The notes below the pieces were generated by a model. It ran no database searches. It was not told the DNA's origin and saw only the letters and a list, made by a program, of their open reading frames with translations. A program made the position numbers and the translations under genes. DNA of 19,080 nucleotides from Candidatus Krumholzibacteriota bacterium (GTDB taxonomy: Bacteria; Krumholzibacteriota; Krumholzibacteriia; Krumholzibacteriales; Krumholzibacteriaceae): contig DAOVFR010000017.1 in the NCBI GenBank assembly GCA_030672805.1, forward strand, positions 1 to 19,080, written 5' to 3'. Positions 6,768-15,730 of this stretch are shown piece after piece (position 1 is the first letter of the stretch; every line of letters starts with the position of its first letter).

Positions 6768-8147
6768 CTACCCCCTATTTCCCCCCATTTTTTCTTCTCC
6801 CGTGATCCGATCCAGTTCCTCAAGTGATATTCCCAGTTCCTCCGCTGCCTTTTCCCTGTCGCGGCCGAAATGCTCGAGCGCGCTGATAACGTGTTCCTTG
6901 ACCACCTTATCCAGTTTCCCCGGGATAAACATTCTTTTGGAAGCAGCCTTACCGGGTTCGATTCTCTCTCTGATATATGAGGAAAGTGAATCAATCGTTA
7001 TAATTTCCGTCTCCTCGTTTGCAACCGCACAAGCGATAATGGTGCGAAGATCCTGCACATTATTGGGAAAACCGTAACCTTTCAGCAGTTCCAGGAACTC
7101 GTCCGAAAAACCTCCAATCGCCTTTCCTGTTCGTTCTGTTTCCTCTTTCATGAAAACCTCTGCCAGTAGTGGAATATCGCCTGCGCGTTCCCGTAGTGGA
7201 GGAATCCTGATTGAGTTAACCATCAGGTGATAGAGAAGATCCCTGGAGAACGTGTCCCTGTACTCCGGCATGGTCAGATCGTGGGTTGAAGAAACAATGA
7301 TGCGAACATCCACCTTTTTGATACTGGTTGAATTTACGCGATAGTACTCTCCTTTCTGTATCACTCGTTTGAGCCTTACCTGCATCGGAAGCGAGAGCTT
7401 ATCTATGTTGTTGAGAAATAAGGTTCCATGATCGGCGCGCTCGAGAAGCCCCGGTGTTTCCTCCCGTGAGCCGCTCCAGACCCGTGCCTGGCCGAAAAAG
7501 AATGCCGGGAACCCCTCGGGATCCTGACTGTCCGCATCGACCGCGACAAACGGCTGTTCTCTTCTGGGACTCGCCTGGTGGATCGCCCCTGCAATCGCCT
7601 CTTTCCCCGTCCCGCTCTCACCCCAGATAAAAATGCTCAGATCGCTCGAAGCGATCTTCTCAATCTGGTGGAAAAGCCGGATCACGCCCGGATCCTGCGT
7701 GCGGAACTGTTCGAATACCGCCTCGTGTGTGAGATCCTTTCGGGTCAGCTGCTTCGGAAGCTGATCGATGGTCCTGTGAAGGACACTGTGCTCCATGGCA
7801 TTATCAAGCACCTCGAGCAGCTTATCATCATCCACCGGTTTGATGAGGTAGTCGAAGGCACCGAGCTTCATTGCATTAACAGCAAGATCCACGTCACTGA
7901 CACCGGTGAGAACTACGACGGGTGTTTCGTCTCCCTTTCCTCTCATATCTCGAAGTATATCCATACCGCTTACCCGGGGCATATCCATGTCAAGGATGAT
8001 TATATCGAACTTTTCCCTCTCGAGTAATTTTTCGACCTTTCTCGAGTCATTGACCACCGTTGGCTCGAAAACATCGGTCTGCACCAGAAAGACCATAAAA
8101 TAATTGGTGACCGCGGCGTCATCGTCCACGATGAGTATTTTTTTCAC
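6768..8147 (-). CDS. Degenerate NtrC-family response regulator (receiver + inactive-looking AAA+ + Fis-like HTH remnant)
   Basis: The protein has 459 residues. The receiver (1-120) looks functional: D8-D10, phosphoacceptor D53 in ILDMDMP, T81 and K103. The AAA+ domain (about 150-370) keeps Walker A (GESGTGKE, 176-183) but has lost other catalytic features. Walker B GTLFLDEI reads GTLFLNNI (N246, N247). The GAFTGA loop is replaced by ARVWSGS at about 221-227. The sensor I ATNRDL region reads SSTHDL. The FREDLYYRL Arg-finger segment is FSRDLLYHL. Sensor II GNVREL is NNVQDL. A Fis-like helix-turn-helix is recognisable (HFGRDREKAAEELGISLEEL) with an unusual tail. It is therefore unlikely to activate sigma54 by ATP hydrolysis; it may bind nucleotide and DNA or a protein partner instead. 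The GTG start overlaps the kinase stop (GTGA), with GGAGG 7 nt upstream, so the kinase is the expected partner. Confidence 0.92.
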   Translation of the reverse strand: MKKILIVDDDAAVTNYFMVFLVQTDVFEPTVVNDSRKVEKLLEREKFDIIILDMDMPRVSGMDILRDMRGKGDETPVVVLTGVSDVDLAVNAMKLGAFDYLIKPVDDDKLLEVLDNAMEHSVLHRTIDQLPKQLTRKDLTHEAVFEQFRTQDPGVIRLFHQIEKIASSDLSIFIWGESGTGKEAIAGAIHQASPRREQPFVAVDADSQDPEGFPAFFFGQARVWSGSREETPGLLERADHGTLFLNNIDKLSLPMQVRLKRVIQKGEYYRVNSTSIKKVDVRIIVSSTHDLTMPEYRDTFSRDLLYHLMVNSIRIPPLRERAGDIPLLAEVFMKEETERTGKAIGGFSDEFLELLKGYGFPNNVQDLRTIIACAVANEETEIITIDSLSSYIRERIEPGKAASKRMFIPGKLDKVVKEHVISALEHFGRDREKAAEELGISLEELDRITGEEKMGGNRG

Positions 8148-10132
8148 TGCGTTTCCTCCGCAGTTTCTTCCGCTCCCTTTCCGGCGGGAATCTTGATAGT
8201 AAAGGTAGTACCTGCTCCGGGCTTGCTGCTTACCCGGATGTTCCCCCCGTGCTCCTCAACTATCCTGAATGCAATTGCCAGACCGAGACCGGTGCCACCC
8301 TTTGCCCGTTTGGTTGTAAAGAATGGATCGAATATCTGCTTGAGTGTCTTCTCGTTCATCCCTATACCATTATCCATGACGTCCACCACTATGTATCCGC
8401 CGTCTATTCTTGTTTTAACTGTTATTACTCCCTTCACGTCATCCTGCATTGCATCACTCGCATTTACCAGCAGGTTCACGAGTACCTGCTCGATTTTTTG
8501 TGAATTTCCAGTGAATGTTGGAATATTTTCCGCAAGATCGAGCTGTATGTCGGCCCTCTTGTGCACCTCGTTGTGAACCAGTCTCGCGCTGGTCTCGATC
8601 AACGTGTTTATATCCACCTTATCAACGAGCAACCCCTCATCTTTGCGGACAAAAGTCCTGAGTCCTTCTACAATCCCCTTGATCCTCTCCGAACCGTGAG
8701 CCATATCATCCACCAGCGTCATGATATGTTCACGGAAAAAATCGTACTTGAGCCTCGCGATTCTAAGATCGGGATGAGATTTCTGGTGTTCGTCCACGAT
8801 GGGAAGCATGTCCTCAAGAGACTGCTTGATGATTTTAACATTTCCGCGAATGAACTGGTTGGGGTTGTTGATCTCGTGCCCGATGCCGCTGACGAGCTGA
8901 CCGAGAGAAGCAAGCTTGTCAGCCTGCTGAAGCTGCTGATCGTATGTTTTCTCCAGCGTTATATCCCGGTAAAACTCCAGTATTCCGTCCACCTCGTGCT
9001 CTTGATTGTACACGGGCAAAGCATGTACCTGAAGGTACTTATCATCCAACTTCATTGTGAGCGTAAGGGGCGTTTTCTCGCGTAGAATCCTGGCGAGACG
9101 GCAATCTTCACACGGCCTGTCCCTGTTAAAAAATACCTTGTAGCAATAGTCTCCCTGTTTCACATCCTCCCTGTTGGTCATGACGATCTTCCGTTCCTTA
9201 TCTATCAACACAACTTCGTCTGGAATCGCCTCGAAAATGGTTTTAAGTCTGACCTTCGCCTCTTCCCAACCACCCCTGACCCTGTCCAGGTATGAGTTCA
9301 CAACATCAAGATTGCTTTTTTGCTCCTCGAGCTCCTCTGTTCTAAGTGAGATCTCCCGCTTGAGTTCCTCGAGGCGTTTATTGAAAACTGTTTCCTCTTC
9401 CTGCATAAGTGTAAGCTTCTCAGTCAGCTCTTTTCTCTCGAGTGCAACACTCAGCATTCTTCCTATCTCATCCAGCATCTTCTGCTCTTCAACAAGAAGC
9501 TCGTGTTTTTCGTCATAGTAACCTACACGGATTTCTCCCTTGTCCTGATTTTCCACTTCGAGTGTGACCGATATATAATTGTCCGATAACGGCTTCTTGC
9601 CATACTCAACATTCTGATACACCGAGTAAATAACGGCCTCTTCGGGGTAGATCATGCCGAGTCTCAACACGCCGGGGAGCCTTGTAAAGAAATCCCTGAT
9701 AGAGGAAGACGCTTCAATCAACTCGGCCACATTATACAGGCATGCCAGTTCCTTGATTCTCTCATCCTTCTCCCATTCGTTCTGCTTGCTCAGGCCCGGC
9801 AGCCTGTTTCCGAAGAACAGGTATATTCCACCGTCCTCGGTATCCGTGTAGCCCGCCTTCAGGGAAAGAGAGATCGATTTCCCGGGTTTCGGAGTAAAAA
9901 CCACTTTGCCCCTGCCACCGGAACGGACCTGTCTCATCGCTGACTTGAAAGTGTTGAGAGAGGACTTCGTGAGAACGTCAAACATCGATTTATTTTTAAG
10001 AGAAGAAAATTCAGGAAGACACTCGCCGCCGAGAAGCTCGCTCACATGAATAATGCACTCGTTCTCATCCACTACCATCAGGTAGTCGAAATTACCTTCT
10101 ATGAAAGCGTAGAGACTCGTGCGCTGAAGCAC
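8144..10132 (-). CDS. Sensor histidine kinase (PAS - GAF-like - coiled coil - PAS - HisKA - HATPase)
   Basis: The protein has 662 residues, with no transmembrane segment or signal peptide, so it is cytoplasmic. A first PAS-like domain spans about 12-108. A GAF-like region with the LACLYNVAELIEASS opening spans about 125-235, and a coiled coil 235-295. A second PAS (300-395) contains C330, C341 and C344 in a CYKVFFNRDRPCEDC pattern. The kinase core has the H box GHEINNP (phosphoacceptor H419), N box NLLVNASDAM, G1 DNGIGM, F box FDPFFTTK and G2 GTGLGL. It should autophosphorylate and pass phosphate to the adjacent NtrC-shaped regulator, whose start overlaps its stop by 4 bp. The REC-RAM protein further upstream is another possible target. 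The GTG start at 10132 has GGAG about 10 nt upstream. The cysteines suggest redox or metal sensing (inference). Confidence 0.94.
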   Translation of the reverse strand: MLQRTSLYAFIEGNFDYLMVVDENECIIHVSELLGGECLPEFSSLKNKSMFDVLTKSSLNTFKSAMRQVRSGGRGKVVFTPKPGKSISLSLKAGYTDTEDGGIYLFFGNRLPGLSKQNEWEKDERIKELACLYNVAELIEASSSIRDFFTRLPGVLRLGMIYPEEAVIYSVYQNVEYGKKPLSDNYISVTLEVENQDKGEIRVGYYDEKHELLVEEQKMLDEIGRMLSVALERKELTEKLTLMQEEETVFNKRLEELKREISLRTEELEEQKSNLDVVNSYLDRVRGGWEEAKVRLKTIFEAIPDEVVLIDKERKIVMTNREDVKQGDYCYKVFFNRDRPCEDCRLARILREKTPLTLTMKLDDKYLQVHALPVYNQEHEVDGILEFYRDITLEKTYDQQLQQADKLASLGQLVSGIGHEINNPNQFIRGNVKIIKQSLEDMLPIVDEHQKSHPDLRIARLKYDFFREHIMTLVDDMAHGSERIKGIVEGLRTFVRKDEGLLVDKVDINTLIETSARLVHNEVHKRADIQLDLAENIPTFTGNSQKIEQVLVNLLVNASDAMQDDVKGVITVKTRIDGGYIVVDVMDNGIGMNEKTLKQIFDPFFTTKRAKGGTGLGLAIAFRIVEEHGGNIRVSSKPGAGTTFTIKIPAGKGAEETAEETQ

Positions 10133-10202
10133 AGCTCGTTTTCTCCAGTTCCGGCGGGCAGAGGAATTCGCAATAATCCCCTGACCCGGTTACATCACAT
10201 TG
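10133..10202. other. 70-bp gap between transhydrogenase large subunit and kinase genes
   Basis: No clear promoter, rho-independent terminator or stable hairpin is visible. The only functional element I can point to is a GGAG on the minus strand about 10 nt before the kinase GTG. Read-through from the transhydrogenase genes into the kinase is therefore the simplest reading. Confidence 0.45.
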
Positions 10203-13200
10203 TCAGTACCGGACCCTAAACCGTTCGGTACCTACATCCCTTATCTCCCTTTTGTAACGCTCGCCATGCGTAAGCGGCGGCAGAATGGTTATTGCCTGAA
10301 CTTTCGGGTCAACAGCGACAAGTCTCATCTTTCCATCAAAAATTCTTTCCTGACCTGAATTCCAGTAGAACCGCTCCATCCTACCCAGTTTCTTCTGGAC
10401 CAATGAATCTATTTCGACGCTTGTGTCTCCATGCGTATCGATACCGAATTCCCTGGAGAGACCCCGAAGCACTTCCCTCCCGGATACGCCCGCGGGCGGC
10501 TCCACGGCCCTGGAAAACACAACAAGCTTTCCCTCGAAACCGCATCTGGTCCCGGAGGTCTCCAGAAACGTGGATCCGGGCAGAACCACATCCGCGTATT
10601 GAGTTGTTTCCGTGTTCGCCCAGTCCATAGCCGCAAGAAACTCGATGTTCCGAAACCAGGATGCTGTCAGGTCCCAGCCCAAGGGATCCTCTCCGATCAC
10701 CAGCGCTGCCCTGATCTCACCACCCTCGAGAAGCTCCCGCAGCTCTTCGTTATTTCGTGCTCCTGCCGTTCCATGATTGCCCCTGACCCTTCCAGGAGCA
10801 AAAGCCGGATCTACGCCCATGACTTCCAGGGCGGCGCTGTTGGACATGATCCTCGGCAGCAGCAGATGCGCATCCACACCGATCGCCCGTAAAAGAACGA
10901 TGAAGTTTGCAAACGTTTCCATGTCTCCCGCCGCCCGGTCCTGAGGCCTGTCGGGGCTGTGAATAAAGACAATATTTCGAGCGTCACGGATAATCCCGGC
11001 CGCTTTCCGGATGTTATCCGGGTCCACTCCCGTCAGGGTGGAAACGTTGGCTATATCATGGTCCCTCCCGGCGAGGAACTCTTTAGATCCCGGAATTTTC
11101 ATTACTTCTTCCCGGGGAAAACAGTCTTCATCCAGCATAACCTGCATAATGCCGCCCCAGAGGACGGCGGCTCTCCCGCGCATGGGATCCATCGAAAGCG
11201 TCGCAATAAGCCGGTCCGTGGTATCGAGCGTGGAATTGGATACGATCAACTTCGCCCCGGACTTCACCGCCTGAATAACATCGACCGCGAGAATCAGATG
11301 ATCCGACTCCATGGAAGTATTGTTGCATATCAACAGATCGGCGGCGGCAATGCACGACCTGTCAGAGGTGGAGGCGGTAAAACCGAACGACTTATCGAGA
11401 ACACCGTCCTGCTTTCTGTTTCCCAGCATCGAGAGAGAAGCGATATTACCCGTCCCCAGGCCATCTCTTGCAATCCTGGCCGCAAGGTACATTTCCTCGT
11501 TCGTAAGCTCGGGAGAAACAAACACGGCTACTTTATCTGCGCCGCACTTATTTGCGATCCGCTTCATGCCTGAAACGATCTGCTGTTGCGCATCGCACAT
11601 GTCCGCCTTCTCCTTAAGGTTCCCTCTGCGGATTTCCGGCGACGTGATCCTGCGCCGCTTGATGAACAGCTCGTATCCGAACCTGCCGTACCTGCAGAGA
11701 TATTCACCCGGAACCCCGGAAGGCCCGATAAAGTAGCGGCCATCACCGAATTTCTTCACCGTGATCGAACAGGCGAGCGAGCAGAACCCGCAGTGAGTCT
11801 CCACGTCGTCGGTATATAGAGCCGCTCTTCCCGGAAAGGGATATTTCACGGAAAGAGCGCCTGTCGGGCATGAATCAACGCAGTTTCCGCAGTTAACGCA
11901 GCTTGTTTCCACCAGGGGATCGTTCATCGCAGGCCTGACCTCGGTCCTGAATCCCCTCCCGACAAGACCGATGGCTGATATGGGAAGAACCCGGGCGCAG
12001 GTCCTGACACACCGGGAACAGAGAATACATTTATTGGGGTCGTATGTGATGTACGGATGCCGCTCATCCACCTTGTGCTTGCGCACGTACCCCTTGAACC
12101 GATCCATATCAACGCCGTACTCACCGGCGTACCGTCTCAGATCGCAGTCATGAAATCTGATGCAGCCGCAGGAAAGACACCTGTCACATTCGTGAACGTT
12201 ATCCTCGAATTCGAATCCCGTCGCAACCTCTTCGAAATTACCCCTGCGTGATTCAATATCCATCATATGTACTTCGTGGCGCGGACTCTCCTTCACATCG
12301 CCCAACTCGAGCTTGCCTGGCTTACTCCAAAAACTTTTTCTCACTACAAACGGTTTCTGCGGGAGCTCCCGGCCCGAGAGCCGGGCATCGATTGCCGCCG
12401 CCGCCCTTTGCCCGTCCCTGACCGCGTCTATTACTACCGTCGGCCCGTCACCGGAATTATCACCACCGGCGTAGAGGCCCTCGATGTTGGTCTTCAGCGT
12501 CTCTGTATCTACAACTATCGTATTCCACCTGGTGAGCTCCAGCTTCTTGCCCCCGGTCTCTTTCACACCATCGAGCACGGGCGACTGGCCTATTGACGAT
12601 ACAACCATCTGACACGGCAGATCGAACTCGGAGCCCTCGAGCGGAACCGGACGGCGTCTGCCTGATTCGTCAGGTTCGCCAAGTTTCATCCGCAAGCACC
12701 GAAGCGCCTTGAGCTTCCCTTTTTCAGCAATGATACCGACAGGGGCTGCAAGCTCCATGATCTCGATACCCTCATCGAGACACTCCTCGATCTCCATTCT
12801 GTCCGCGGGCATTTCATCCTTGGTTCTGCGGTAGAGCACAATCACCTTGTCGGCCTTGAGCCTCCATGAGGCCCGCGCAACATCCATGGCCGTGTTTCCT
12901 CCACCGACAACAACCACCGTTCCGGAAAGTGTCTCCGGTTTCTCGTTCATCCTCGGAAGAAAATCGGCACCGGTCACAATACCCTTCGTGTCGAACTCGC
13001 CATCGACCCTCATGGGCTTGCCTTTCCATGCGCCGGTCCCGAGGAAAACGGCATCGTGCCGTTTCATGAGCTCATCCAGGGTGATGTCCCTGCCGATGGC
13101 CACGTTGTAGTTGATATCGACCCCTGTCCCGCAAATATACTCAACCTCCGCGTCGATAACTTCATCAGGCAACCTGTATACCGGAATACCGTAACGCAGC

Positions 13201-13904
13201 ATTCCGCCCGGTCTGGCCTGCTCCTCGTATATGACTGCCTTGTGGCCCTTTTTACCCAGGAACCATGCCGCTGTCAGCCCGGCAGGACCGGCCCCCACAA
13301 TGCCCACGGTCTTACCCGTGGGAGGATCACACTCGGGCGAGCCCTCGTATATTCCCGGAGTATCCGTTACGAACCTCTTGATCGCGTTTATACCCACGGC
13401 ATCATCAATATCAACCCTGCGGCATTCGATCTCGCACTTGCGTACGCAAACCCTCCCGCAGATCGCCGGAAGTGGATTTGCTTCACGAATAAGATCAACG
13501 GCTTTCCTGTACTGCCCCATGGCGGAGAGCGCAATGTAGCCCTGGGCGTCAACACCTGCCGGGCATCCCTCCATGCACGGAGATACACAGTCCGCATAGT
13601 GATTCGAGAGAAGCAGTTCCAGGGCGGTTTTTCTGGATTCAAGTACCCGCTCGTTGCGCGTTTCGATCTCCATGCCCGGAGCAATCCTGGTTGCACATGA
13701 CGGAACTAGGTTCGCCCTGCCCTTCACTTCAACCACGCACACAAAGCATGAACCGTATGGTTCAAGCTCCGGTGAATGGCAGAGGGTGGGGATTTCGTCC
13801 AGCCGGTTTTCCCTGACGACCTCCAGTATAGTCTTGCCGGGAGCAGCCTCGATTTCCTGCCCGTTAATCGTTACCTTTATGTTTTCCACGGATCCATCAA
13901 TCAT
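10203..13904 (-). CDS. stnC: Stn-type transhydrogenase large subunit: 2Fe-2S + GltD-like + ferredoxin + NuoG-like domains
   Basis: The protein has 1233 residues. Domains in order are as follows. A [2Fe-2S] ferredoxin (C42, C53, C56, C70). A Cys-rich 4Fe-4S segment (C106, C110, C114; C149, C153, C157, C161), as in DPYD/GltD N-termini. A GltD-like FAD/NADPH domain, 197-510 (GIVGAGPAGL, VVVVGGGNTAMDVA, GLYAGGDNSGDGPT). A Cys cluster at 573-587. Two [4Fe-4S] ferredoxin motifs (C626-C636, C669-C679). Finally a NuoG/formate-dehydrogenase-like domain with C705, C708, C712 and C737. Aligned by eye, the Mo-ligand Cys/Sec position is Gly828 and the next His is Asn829. The C-terminal molybdopterin-binding domain is missing, so no formate dehydrogenase activity is expected. 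NuoG-like plus GltD-like is the architecture of StnC, which reduces NADP+ with electrons from the NADH/ferredoxin module. ATG 13904 overlaps the upstream stop (ATGA). Confidence 0.9.
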   Translation of the reverse strand: MIDGSVENIKVTINGQEIEAAPGKTILEVVRENRLDEIPTLCHSPELEPYGSCFVCVVEVKGRANLVPSCATRIAPGMEIETRNERVLESRKTALELLLSNHYADCVSPCMEGCPAGVDAQGYIALSAMGQYRKAVDLIREANPLPAICGRVCVRKCEIECRRVDIDDAVGINAIKRFVTDTPGIYEGSPECDPPTGKTVGIVGAGPAGLTAAWFLGKKGHKAVIYEEQARPGGMLRYGIPVYRLPDEVIDAEVEYICGTGVDINYNVAIGRDITLDELMKRHDAVFLGTGAWKGKPMRVDGEFDTKGIVTGADFLPRMNEKPETLSGTVVVVGGGNTAMDVARASWRLKADKVIVLYRRTKDEMPADRMEIEECLDEGIEIMELAAPVGIIAEKGKLKALRCLRMKLGEPDESGRRRPVPLEGSEFDLPCQMVVSSIGQSPVLDGVKETGGKKLELTRWNTIVVDTETLKTNIEGLYAGGDNSGDGPTVVIDAVRDGQRAAAAIDARLSGRELPQKPFVVRKSFWSKPGKLELGDVKESPRHEVHMMDIESRRGNFEEVATGFEFEDNVHECDRCLSCGCIRFHDCDLRRYAGEYGVDMDRFKGYVRKHKVDERHPYITYDPNKCILCSRCVRTCARVLPISAIGLVGRGFRTEVRPAMNDPLVETSCVNCGNCVDSCPTGALSVKYPFPGRAALYTDDVETHCGFCSLACSITVKKFGDGRYFIGPSGVPGEYLCRYGRFGYELFIKRRRITSPEIRRGNLKEKADMCDAQQQIVSGMKRIANKCGADKVAVFVSPELTNEEMYLAARIARDGLGTGNIASLSMLGNRKQDGVLDKSFGFTASTSDRSCIAAADLLICNNTSMESDHLILAVDVIQAVKSGAKLIVSNSTLDTTDRLIATLSMDPMRGRAAVLWGGIMQVMLDEDCFPREEVMKIPGSKEFLAGRDHDIANVSTLTGVDPDNIRKAAGIIRDARNIVFIHSPDRPQDRAAGDMETFANFIVLLRAIGVDAHLLLPRIMSNSAALEVMGVDPAFAPGRVRGNHGTAGARNNEELRELLEGGEIRAALVIGEDPLGWDLTASWFRNIEFLAAMDWANTETTQYADVVLPGSTFLETSGTRCGFEGKLVVFSRAVEPPAGVSGREVLRGLSREFGIDTHGDTSVEIDSLVQKKLGRMERFYWNSGQERIFDGKMRLVAVDPKVQAITILPPLTHGERYKREIRDVGTERFRVRY

Positions 13905-15679
13905 TTCTTGTAAACCGCATCAAAATTACAACTCGTTATACATTTCCCGCACTTGACGCAGATCGAGTTGTCTATGACATGCACCTTCTTGCGCTCTCCC
14001 GCAATTGCATCCACGGGACAGTTCTTGGCACACACGGTACATCCGGTGCACTTCTCCGGATCGATAAAAAAGTCCACCAGGGCAGAGCAGCTTCCGGCGG
14101 GGCAGCGCTTGTCATGAATGTGCGCCTCGAATTCATCCCTGTAATACCTGATTGTCGTGAGGACCGGATTGGGAGCAGTCTGCCCCAGGCCGCACAGGCT
14201 TGCTTCCTTTATCTGATTTCCCAGTGTTACCAGCTTTTCGATATCATCCGGTTCACCCTCTCCCTTTGTAATCCTGGTAAGGATCTCCAGCATCCTGAGA
14301 GTTCCCAGGCGGCAGAAGGTGCACTTTCCGCATGATTCATTTTGCGTGAATTCAAGGAAAAATCTTGCCATTTCCACCATGCAGGTCCTGTCATCGAGAA
14401 CCACCATGCCGCCCGAACCCATGATGGCTCCCGTGGCTGGAATCGATTCGAAATCAACCGGGGTCATGTCAAGGGTCGATGGAATGCACCCGCCGGATGG
14501 TCCGCCCATCTGCACGGCTTTGAACTCCCTTCCGTCCTTTATGCCCCCTCCGATTTCGAAAACAAGCTCATGGATCGTGGTTCCCATCGGCACCTCGGCC
14601 AACCCTCCGTGCACAACCTTTCCCGCCAGAGCGAACACCTTGGTGCCCCTGCTCTTCTCGGTGCCGTAATCCGCATACGCATCGGCGCCGTTTTCCAGGA
14701 TCCACGGTATATTGGCATACGTTTCCACATTATTGTTATTTGTAGGTTTTGCCCACAGCCCCTTTTCCGCGGGAAACGGAGGCCTGATTCGCGGCATCCC
14801 CCTCTCACCCTCGATGGACGCAAAGAGCGCCGTTTCCTCTCCGCATACAAAAGCGCCGGCACCCTGCTTTATCTTTACGTCAAAGTCGAAACCCGAACCG
14901 AGAATATTCTTTCCGATGTAACCCTTCTTCCGGGCATCATCGATTGCAATGGTCAGTCTCTTTATTGCCAGGGGATACTCGGCCCGGCAATAAATATAGC
15001 CGGATGCCGCGCCAATCGCCCTTGCGCAGATAATCATTCCCTCCAGTACCGCGTGAGGGTCGCCCTCGAGCACGGACCGGTCCATAAAGGCGCCCGGATC
15101 ACCCTCGTCCGCGTTACAGACGACATATTTGATATCCGATTCATTGGCCGCGGCAAAGGACCATTTCAACCCCGTGGGAAATCCCGCCCCCCCACGTCCC
15201 CGCAAGCCGGAATCCTTGATACACTGAATGATCTCCCCTGGAGTCATTTCAAATAGAGCTTTTTGAATTGCCTGATAGCCGCCTGCAGCTTCGTATTCGT
15301 TTATGGACTCGGGATCGATAGTGCCGCAGTTTCTCAGGACAATCTTGTTTTGAAGAGAATGAAACCCGGCCTCGGATCCGCTTTTTTTCCCGTCCGGGGC
15401 TATATGCAGGGCAATATGATTCTCGAGAACTTCACCACCGAGGATGTGAAGATTATATATTTCCTCGGCCAGCTCCGGCGTCACATCACCGTAGATAAAT
15501 CGGCTCCCGCCCTCACGGACCTCGACCAGAGGCTCCCGGTAGCACATGCCTATGCAGCCCGTGCCTGAGATCTCGAATGCTCCCGGATTTCCGGAAAGAA
15601 TCTCATTCAGCCTGTCAAACGTTTGCCGGGCTCCGGCCGACAGGCCACAGGTTCCCATCCCGACTATCACTTGCTTCAT
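13901..15679 (-). CDS. NuoF/HydB-like NADH- and FMN-binding subunit of the Stn-type transhydrogenase
   Basis: The protein has 592 residues from ATG 15679. An N-terminal thioredoxin-like [2Fe-2S] domain (1-95) has C11, C42 and C46; the usual first Cys is Gly (VGMGTCG). The NuoF core follows: FMN loop GLRGRGGAGFPTGLKW (158-173), CNADEGDPGAFMDR, GAFVCGEETAL, NNVET, and a [4Fe-4S] site C450, C453, C456, C496. C526 and C531 may bind an extra metal, as in HydB. The C-terminus carries two [4Fe-4S] ferredoxin motifs (C544-C554, C574-C584). This layout matches HydB of bifurcating hydrogenases and the core of Stn, where one FMN splits or merges NADH and ferredoxin electrons. A GTG at 15724 extends the frame, but the ATG has GGAG 7 nt upstream and fits the family N-terminus. 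It forms a complex with the flanking subunits. Confidence 0.94.
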   Translation of the reverse strand: MKQVIVGMGTCGLSAGARQTFDRLNEILSGNPGAFEISGTGCIGMCYREPLVEVREGGSRFIYGDVTPELAEEIYNLHILGGEVLENHIALHIAPDGKKSGSEAGFHSLQNKIVLRNCGTIDPESINEYEAAGGYQAIQKALFEMTPGEIIQCIKDSGLRGRGGAGFPTGLKWSFAAANESDIKYVVCNADEGDPGAFMDRSVLEGDPHAVLEGMIICARAIGAASGYIYCRAEYPLAIKRLTIAIDDARKKGYIGKNILGSGFDFDVKIKQGAGAFVCGEETALFASIEGERGMPRIRPPFPAEKGLWAKPTNNNNVETYANIPWILENGADAYADYGTEKSRGTKVFALAGKVVHGGLAEVPMGTTIHELVFEIGGGIKDGREFKAVQMGGPSGGCIPSTLDMTPVDFESIPATGAIMGSGGMVVLDDRTCMVEMARFFLEFTQNESCGKCTFCRLGTLRMLEILTRITKGEGEPDDIEKLVTLGNQIKEASLCGLGQTAPNPVLTTIRYYRDEFEAHIHDKRCPAGSCSALVDFFIDPEKCTGCTVCAKNCPVDAIAGERKKVHVIDNSICVKCGKCITSCNFDAVYKK

Positions 15680-15730
15680 TGAACAACTCCAGACTGTTTC
15701 CTCGATCTCCACCACACCATCCACACAACC

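Noticed and set aside
10203..13904. NAD-dependent formate dehydrogenase or glutamate synthase small subunit
   Set aside because: The metal-ligand Cys/Sec and the C-terminal cofactor domain are missing, and a GltD call would ignore the ferredoxin and NuoG-like halves. No GltB gene is present.
14342..15256. Long plus-strand open frames opposite the minus-strand genes (also 649-1407 and 13056-13700)
   Set aside because: They mirror strongly conserved genes, have no recognisable domains and no SD; shadows of codon bias.
15680..15724. GTG 15724 as start of the NuoF-like gene
   Set aside because: No SD, and the added residues are not part of the family; ATG 15679 has GGAG at 7 nt.
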